Positions 33,274-37,516 of a stretch of 37,516 nt of DNA are shown piece by piece. The notes below the pieces were generated by a model, which ran no database searches, had not been told where the DNA came from, and was given only the letters and a program-made list of their open reading frames with translations. The position numbers and the translations under genes were made by a program. Source of the stretch: Methylomonas rivi (GTDB lineage Bacteria > Pseudomonadota > Gammaproteobacteria > Methylococcales > Methylomonadaceae); assembly GCF_024505165.1 (NCBI RefSeq), contig NZ_JANIBK010000029.1, positions 1 through 37,516 of the forward strand, in the 5' to 3' direction. The first letter of the stretch is position 1, and every line of letters begins with the position of its first letter.

Positions 33274-33713
33274 ACGTAGGCGGCAGCAACCGAAGAACCC
33301 GTAAACGCCGCGGCCCCATGGCGGAGATCAACGTCGTTCCCTACATCGACGTCACTTTCGTCTTGTTGATGATATTCATGATTACCGCGCCGTTGGTGCA
33401 AACCGGCGTCGACGTGGATTTACCGCAGGCGGAAGCGGCGGCCGTGGACTTAAAAGACGAGCCGCCGGTGATCGTGTCGATCAAGCATGACGGCAGTTTC
33501 TATATCGACATTGGCGACAGGCAGGACGAACCGGTTGACGAGCAGACTTTGTACACACGGGTTGCCGCGGTATTTCGCAATAATCCGCAGGCGCAAATCT
33601 ATGTGCGCGGGGACCATTTGGTCGAATACGGCAAAATCGTTACCGTGATGGTAGCGCTGAAAGCGGCTGGCGCACCTAAGGTGGGTCTGATGACAACGCC
33701 ACCCGAGAATTAA
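33270..33713 (+). CDS. tolR: Tol-Pal proton-motive subunit TolR
   Basis: 147 residues: a short cytosolic start rich in Arg, one membrane helix (about 24-42) with the proton-bearing Asp27 in VPYIDVTFVLL, and a periplasmic ExbD/TolR domain (about 60-140, including YVRGDHLVEYGKIVTVM). It works with TolQ to energise TolA. Its length and motifs are standard. Starts inside the tolQ stop. Confidence 0.96.
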   Translation: MNVGGSNRRTRKRRGPMAEINVVPYIDVTFVLLMIFMITAPLVQTGVDVDLPQAEAAAVDLKDEPPVIVSIKHDGSFYIDIGDRQDEPVDEQTLYTRVAAVFRNNPQAQIYVRGDHLVEYGKIVTVMVALKAAGAPKVGLMTTPPEN

Positions 33714-33726
33714 TATCACTATTCAG

Positions 33727-35244
33727 ATGCGGAAATTCGGACTTTCTCTTGCATTGGCGTTGGCACTGCATATTGCCATATTGTTGATGTTCGGCTTTAG
33801 TTTTACCCCCGATCCGGACATGGTCAAAGTCGAGCCCATGCCGGAGATTGTGGAGGCCACTATCCTCGACGATACGCAGATTCAGGCCGAAGCCGATAGA
33901 TTGAAACAGGCTGAGGAAGATAAGCACCAGGCTGAAATTCAGCACCAGCAGCAACTGGAAAACGCGCGCAAAACCGAACAACAATTGCTGGAACAGGCGA
34001 AAAAGCAGCGGCTGCAGGAGGAGCAAAAAGCCCGGGAAGCGGCCGACAAACTGAAGCAACAAGCCTTGGACGAGCAAAAAAAGCGCGAACAGCTGGAAGC
34101 TAGTCGCAAGGAAGAAGAGCACAAGCTACAGGAAGCCAAGGAAAAACGTTTGCAGGAAGAGAAAAAAGCCCAGGCAGCGGCTGAAAAGCAAAAACAGCTG
34201 GAGGCCGAAAAACAGGCTCAAGAGAAAAAACAGCAGGAACTAAAAGCCCTAGAGCAAAAGAAATTGCAGGAACAAAAAGCCGCCGAGGCGCAAGCCAGGG
34301 CGGAAAAAGACAAACAAATGGCCGCCGAAAAGACCAAGGCCGAGCAGGAAAAGAAAGCCAGCGAACAAAAAGCCAAGGCAGAGGCTGAAAAACAAGCCGC
34401 CATAGCCCTGGAAAAAGCCAAACAGGTAGCCGACGCCGAGGTGAAAGCCGAGAAAGACAAACAATTGGCCGCTGAAAAAGCCAAGCAGGAAGCGGCCCGG
34501 AAACTGGAAAAAGAACGTCTGGCCAAGGCCGCCGCCGAACAGGCCGAGAAAGAGAAACAGGAGGCTGCGGCTAAAGCCAAGGCGGAACAGGCAAGACAGG
34601 CGGCCGAAGCAACGGCCGCCGCCGCTAAAGCGGAAAAAGAAAAACAGTTGGCGGCCGAAAGGGCCGAAAAAGAACGCCAAGCGAAATTAGCGGCCGAAAA
34701 AGCCGAAAAGGAAAGGCAGGCGGCGGAGGCGGCCAAAGCCAAGGCGGCCGCCGAGGCAAAAGCTAAAGCCGAGGCAGAGGCTAAAGCCAAAGCGGCGGCG
34801 GAAGCCAAGGCCAAGGCGGATGCGGAAGCTAAAGCCAGGGCCGAGGCGGAAGCGAAGGCAAAAGCCGAACAAGAAAGACAGGCTGCCGAAGCAGCGGCCG
34901 CCGCCGCTAAAGCCGAGCAGGAAAGGCAGGCCGCTGCCTCGGCCAAGGCCGAAGCGGACAAACAAGCCAGTTTGGCGGCGCAGCAAGCCATCATGCGCAA
35001 GGTGGAAGGTGCCTGGACTCGGCCCATGACAGCAACGGAAGGCTTAAAGTGTACGATTCAGGTAAAATTACTGGCCAGCGGGGAAGTAATGGATGCCGTG
35101 GTGGTGAGCAGTAGCGGAGATAGTATTTTCGACCGGTCCGCGGAAAATGCGGTCAGAAAAGCCTCCCCTTTGCCTGTGCCGCAAGATCGGGAATTGTTTA
35201 ATCAAAAATTTAGAGTCTTCGCGTTTGTTTTCAAACCGGAATAA
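33727..35244 (+). CDS. tolA: Tol-Pal bridging protein TolA
   Basis: Spans the periplasm and links the TolQR motor to Pal and TolB at the outer membrane. 505 residues, longer than the approximately 420 of E. coli. It has one N-terminal membrane helix (about 5-24, LSLALALALHIAILLMFGF), then a very long charged helix or coiled coil (about 50-415) built of Lys/Ala/Glu/Gln repeats such as KAEQERQAAEAA and AEAKAKAEAEA, and a C-terminal TonB/TolA domain (about 420-505) with KCTIQVKLLASGEVM and PLPVPQDRELFNQKFRVFAF. The extra length is all in the helix. The repeated DNA in that part (about 34100-34980) is prone to length change. A 13-nt gap separates it from tolR. Confidence 0.95.
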   Translation: MRKFGLSLALALALHIAILLMFGFSFTPDPDMVKVEPMPEIVEATILDDTQIQAEADRLKQAEEDKHQAEIQHQQQLENARKTEQQLLEQAKKQRLQEEQKAREAADKLKQQALDEQKKREQLEASRKEEEHKLQEAKEKRLQEEKKAQAAAEKQKQLEAEKQAQEKKQQELKALEQKKLQEQKAAEAQARAEKDKQMAAEKTKAEQEKKASEQKAKAEAEKQAAIALEKAKQVADAEVKAEKDKQLAAEKAKQEAARKLEKERLAKAAAEQAEKEKQEAAAKAKAEQARQAAEATAAAAKAEKEKQLAAERAEKERQAKLAAEKAEKERQAAEAAKAKAAAEAKAKAEAEAKAKAAAEAKAKADAEAKARAEAEAKAKAEQERQAAEAAAAAAKAEQERQAAASAKAEADKQASLAAQQAIMRKVEGAWTRPMTATEGLKCTIQVKLLASGEVMDAVVVSSSGDSIFDRSAENAVRKASPLPVPQDRELFNQKFRVFAFVFKPE

Positions 35245-35262
35245 TTAATACGGAAACACAAC

Positions 35263-36546
35263 ATGAGTTTAGTAATAAAAACTTTTTTCTTGGGTTTATT
35301 GGCTGCGTTACTATCGGTAGCCCAAGCGGAAGGCTTAACCATTGAAATCACCAAAGGCTCGCAAACCGCCGTGCCGATTGCCATTGTGCCGTTCGCGCAG
35401 CAAGGCTCGGTGGGCAATGTCAAATTGACCGATGTGATCAGTTCCGATTTGGCCGGCAGCGGCTTTTTCAAGACCCTGCCGGAAGAAGATATGCTGACCC
35501 AGCCCAGCGAGCCGGAAAAAATCAATTTCCGCGACTGGCAGGTGCTGGGCCAGGATTACATGGTGATCGGCCAAGTGCTGGGTAATGGTGGCAGTTTTAA
35601 TATTCAGTTCCATTTGTTTAATGTACATAACGGCCAGCTGTTGATGGGCTACAAACTGACGGTAGGCGGCAACGAATTGCGCCGCGCGGCCCATCATATC
35701 AGCGACCTGATTTACGAAAAACTGACCGGCCGCAAGGGTGCGTTCAATACCCGCATCGCCTATGTCACAAGCGCCGCAAGAGGCGGCGGCAAGCAATACA
35801 TGCTGCAAGTCGCGGATGCGGACGGTTACAACCCCAGGACCATCGCCGAGTCGCCGGAGCCCATCATGGCCCCCGCTTGGTCGCCCGACGGGGCGAAAAT
35901 CGCCTATGTTTCCTTTCATACCAAACGTTCCGAGATTTTCGTGCAGACTTTGGCGACCGGACAGCGGCAAAGCGTTTCCTCATATCCCGGTATTAACGGC
36001 GCGCCGGCATTCTCGCCGGATGGCAGCCGGCTGGCCATTACCTTGTCGAAAGATGGCAGCCCGGATATATATGTGTTAAATCTGTCCAACCGGAATTTAA
36101 CCCGCTTGACTTCGGGCTTGTCTATCGACACCGAACCGTCCTGGTCCGCCGACGGCGGGACCATCGTGTTCACCTCCGATCAAGGCGGTAAACCACAGTT
36201 GTATACCATCCCAAGCAGCGGCGGCAGGGCGACTCGCCTGACTTTCCAAGGCGATTACAATGCCAGGGGACGTTTTTCGGCCGATGGTAGAAGTCTGGCC
36301 ATGGTTAACGGTAACGGCGGCAGATACCGGATTGCGGTAATGGATATGGCGTCCCGTACCGTTAACGTATTAAGCGAAGGCAATCTGGACGAGTCGCCCA
36401 GTTTTGCGCCTAACGGCAGCATGATTCTGTTTGCGGCCAACAAAGGCGGCAGATCGGTATTGTCGGTGGTTTCAACCGACGGGGCGATGCAGCAAAAACT
36501 GGACTTTCAAAGCGGCGGCGTGCGCGAGCCGGCCTGGGCGCCTTAA
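35263..36546 (+). CDS. tolB: Tol-Pal periplasmic protein TolB
   Basis: A periplasmic protein that docks on Pal and is released by TolA. 427 residues with a signal peptide (about 1-23, [16 protein letters not shown]), an N-terminal alpha/beta domain (about 25-160, including [13 protein letters not shown]) and a six-bladed beta-propeller (about 165-425) built of repeated blades with WSPDG, FSPDG, WSADG and FSADG turns. Its length is normal. It follows tolA by 18 nt. Confidence 0.96.
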   Translation: MSLVIKTFFLGLLAALLSVAQAEGLTIEITKGSQTAVPIAIVPFAQQGSVGNVKLTDVISSDLAGSGFFKTLPEEDMLTQPSEPEKINFRDWQVLGQDYMVIGQVLGNGGSFNIQFHLFNVHNGQLLMGYKLTVGGNELRRAAHHISDLIYEKLTGRKGAFNTRIAYVTSAARGGGKQYMLQVADADGYNPRTIAESPEPIMAPAWSPDGAKIAYVSFHTKRSEIFVQTLATGQRQSVSSYPGINGAPAFSPDGSRLAITLSKDGSPDIYVLNLSNRNLTRLTSGLSIDTEPSWSADGGTIVFTSDQGGKPQLYTIPSSGGRATRLTFQGDYNARGRFSADGRSLAMVNGNGGRYRIAVMDMASRTVNVLSEGNLDESPSFAPNGSMILFAANKGGRSVLSVVSTDGAMQQKLDFQSGGVREPAWAP

Positions 36547-36598
36547 CGGCAACACACTAATTTTTTTCGTTTGAACTTTAAAATTTCGGAGATGATGT

Positions 36599-37162
36599 AT
36601 GAAATTAAATAAAACCCATTTGGTTTTGGCAATGATGGCTGTGTTGGCAACCGGTTGCAGCTCGACCGATGAAGAGGGTAGCTTGGCCGACGGCGGCCAA
36701 AGCGGCGCCGATGCCTCAACCAGCGGCTACAACGACGGTTCCATGGCCGGCAGCCAATTCGGTTCCGGCAACGGCTATAACTCCGGTTCGGGATCGAACC
36801 TGGGTCCGGAATTCAGCGATCCTAACAACCCATTGTCGAAACAAGTCATTTACTTTGAATTGGATAGCAGCCAGGTTAAACAGGAATACGTGCCCGTGGT
36901 TGCCGCTCATGCGCAATATTTGGCCTCGCACCCCAATCAACATGTCATCTTGTCCGGCCATGCCGATGAACGCGGCTCCAGCGAGTACAACATCGCCTTG
37001 GGCGAGCAACGCGCCAAATCCGTGGAAAGAATGATGCGCTCGCAAGGCGTCACCGGCGGCCAGTTGGAAATCGTCAGCTACGGCGAAGAAAAACCGGCCG
37101 TTTCCGGTAGCGGCGAATCCGCATGGCAAATGAACCGTCGTGTAGAAGTAGGCTATCAATGA
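36599..37162 (+). CDS. pal: Peptidoglycan-associated lipoprotein Pal
   Basis: An outer-membrane lipoprotein that grips peptidoglycan and is moved by TolA/TolB during division. The lipobox LATGC places the lipid on Cys20. A Gly/Ser/Asn-rich linker of about 55 residues, longer than in E. coli, leads to the OmpA-like domain (about 80-187) with VIYFELDSSQVKQEY, HVILSGHADERGS with the diaminopimelate-binding Asp, and NIALGEQRAKSVERMM. CGGAG seven bases upstream supports the ATG. The stop overlaps the next start (ATGA). Confidence 0.96.
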   Translation: MKLNKTHLVLAMMAVLATGCSSTDEEGSLADGGQSGADASTSGYNDGSMAGSQFGSGNGYNSGSGSNLGPEFSDPNNPLSKQVIYFELDSSQVKQEYVPVVAAHAQYLASHPNQHVILSGHADERGSSEYNIALGEQRAKSVERMMRSQGVTGGQLEIVSYGEEKPAVSGSGESAWQMNRRVEVGYQ

Positions 37163-37516
37163 AAAAAACCGCGCTTTTAATGCTATGCGCTCAGTTCGGC
37201 TTGATGGCCGAAGCTGGCGCGCTGCCCGTCAATAATTCCGGCTACCAGGGAAATGCTGGCTATGGAGCACCCGCGGCGGGTGCCGATAGCGCTATTTTTG
37301 AAGTGTTGGGACGACTGGAGCAGTTGCAATTGGAAGTGCAGCAACTCAGAGGCATGGTGGAGGAGCAGTCTCAGACCATTGCCGATCTGGAACGTAAGCA
37401 AAGCAATATGTATTCGGATTTGGACGACAGGATACAGTTGCTGAGCGCGCCGGCCCAGCCGGCGGGAACGGCTCCCGTAACGGGAGCGGATGCCGCTCAA
37501 ACGGCGTCTCCGGCCG
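37159..37516 (+). CDS. cpoB: CpoB (YbgF), 5' part
   Basis: The window ends inside this gene; 119 codons are visible. MKKTALLMLCAQFGLMAEAG is a signal peptide, followed by a Gly/Ala-rich spacer and a coiled-coil stretch (about 45-95) with EVLGRLEQLQLEVQQLRGMV and IADLERKQSNMYSDLDDRI, the trimerisation domain of CpoB. The TPR domain expected further on lies outside. CpoB links peptidoglycan synthesis to Tol-Pal during division. Start overlaps the pal stop, as in most gammaproteobacteria. Confidence 0.92.
   Translation, partial: MKKTALLMLCAQFGLMAEAGALPVNNSGYQGNAGYGAPAAGADSAIFEVLGRLEQLQLEVQQLRGMVEEQSQTIADLERKQSNMYSDLDDRIQLLSAPAQPAGTAPVTGADAAQTASPA

Noticed and set aside
34218-35027. Minus-strand Ser/Ala/Leu-rich frame of 269 codons
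   Set aside because: Antisense of the TolA Lys/Ala/Glu repeats.

Overview
The window looks like a chromosomal segment of a gammaproteobacterium. The layout ruvC-ruvA-ruvB-ybgC-tolQRAB-pal-cpoB, a nadK-recN pair and an MlaA lipoprotein all fit that class. Protein style and the many dispersed palindromes suggest a Methylomonas-like type I methanotroph (Methylococcales), but no methane-oxidation gene is present, so the genus is only an inference. No rRNA, tRNA or CRISPR array was recognised.

Left part (1-8.7 kb): a chain of short hairpins (60-402); a coupled pair encoding an M14-like zinc peptidase (DUF2817) and a GNAT acetyltransferase fused to a C39-like cysteine peptidase; a CPA2 cation/proton antiporter; two transglutaminase-like proteases on the minus strand; and phosphoenolpyruvate synthase.

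Accessory island (8.8-10.8 kb): the most unusual stretch. A frameshifted and truncated integron integrase gene (minus strand) points away from a promoter region and two AT-rich gene cassettes (plus strand), each followed by an attC-like site. The 5' end of cassette 2 is the exact reverse complement of its own inverse-core site, as expected for a real cassette. The array is followed by REP-like palindromes, a compact structured (RNA-like) element and a 77-bp palindromic repeat.

Middle (10.8-24.3 kb): recN and nadK; a GH17-like membrane glucan enzyme; a DUF815 AAA ATPase; mlaA; a 1.3-kb repeat-rich gap; a lytic transglycosylase lipoprotein behind a consensus CRP-type operator; then a minus-strand signalling operon. 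That operon encodes a histidine-kinase-like protein lacking the phosphoacceptor His, a small lipoprotein, a complete histidine kinase and an OmpR-type regulator.

Right part (24.3-37.5 kb): about 2 kb of mostly gene-poor DNA holding an orphan intrinsic terminator, an 80-aa hypothetical gene and a 53-aa membrane microprotein gene with its own promoter and terminator. Then come a TlpA-like thiol oxidoreductase, serA-serB (serine synthesis, ATGA overlap), yebC, the RuvABC Holliday-junction genes and the Tol-Pal envelope operon, which runs off the right edge inside cpoB.
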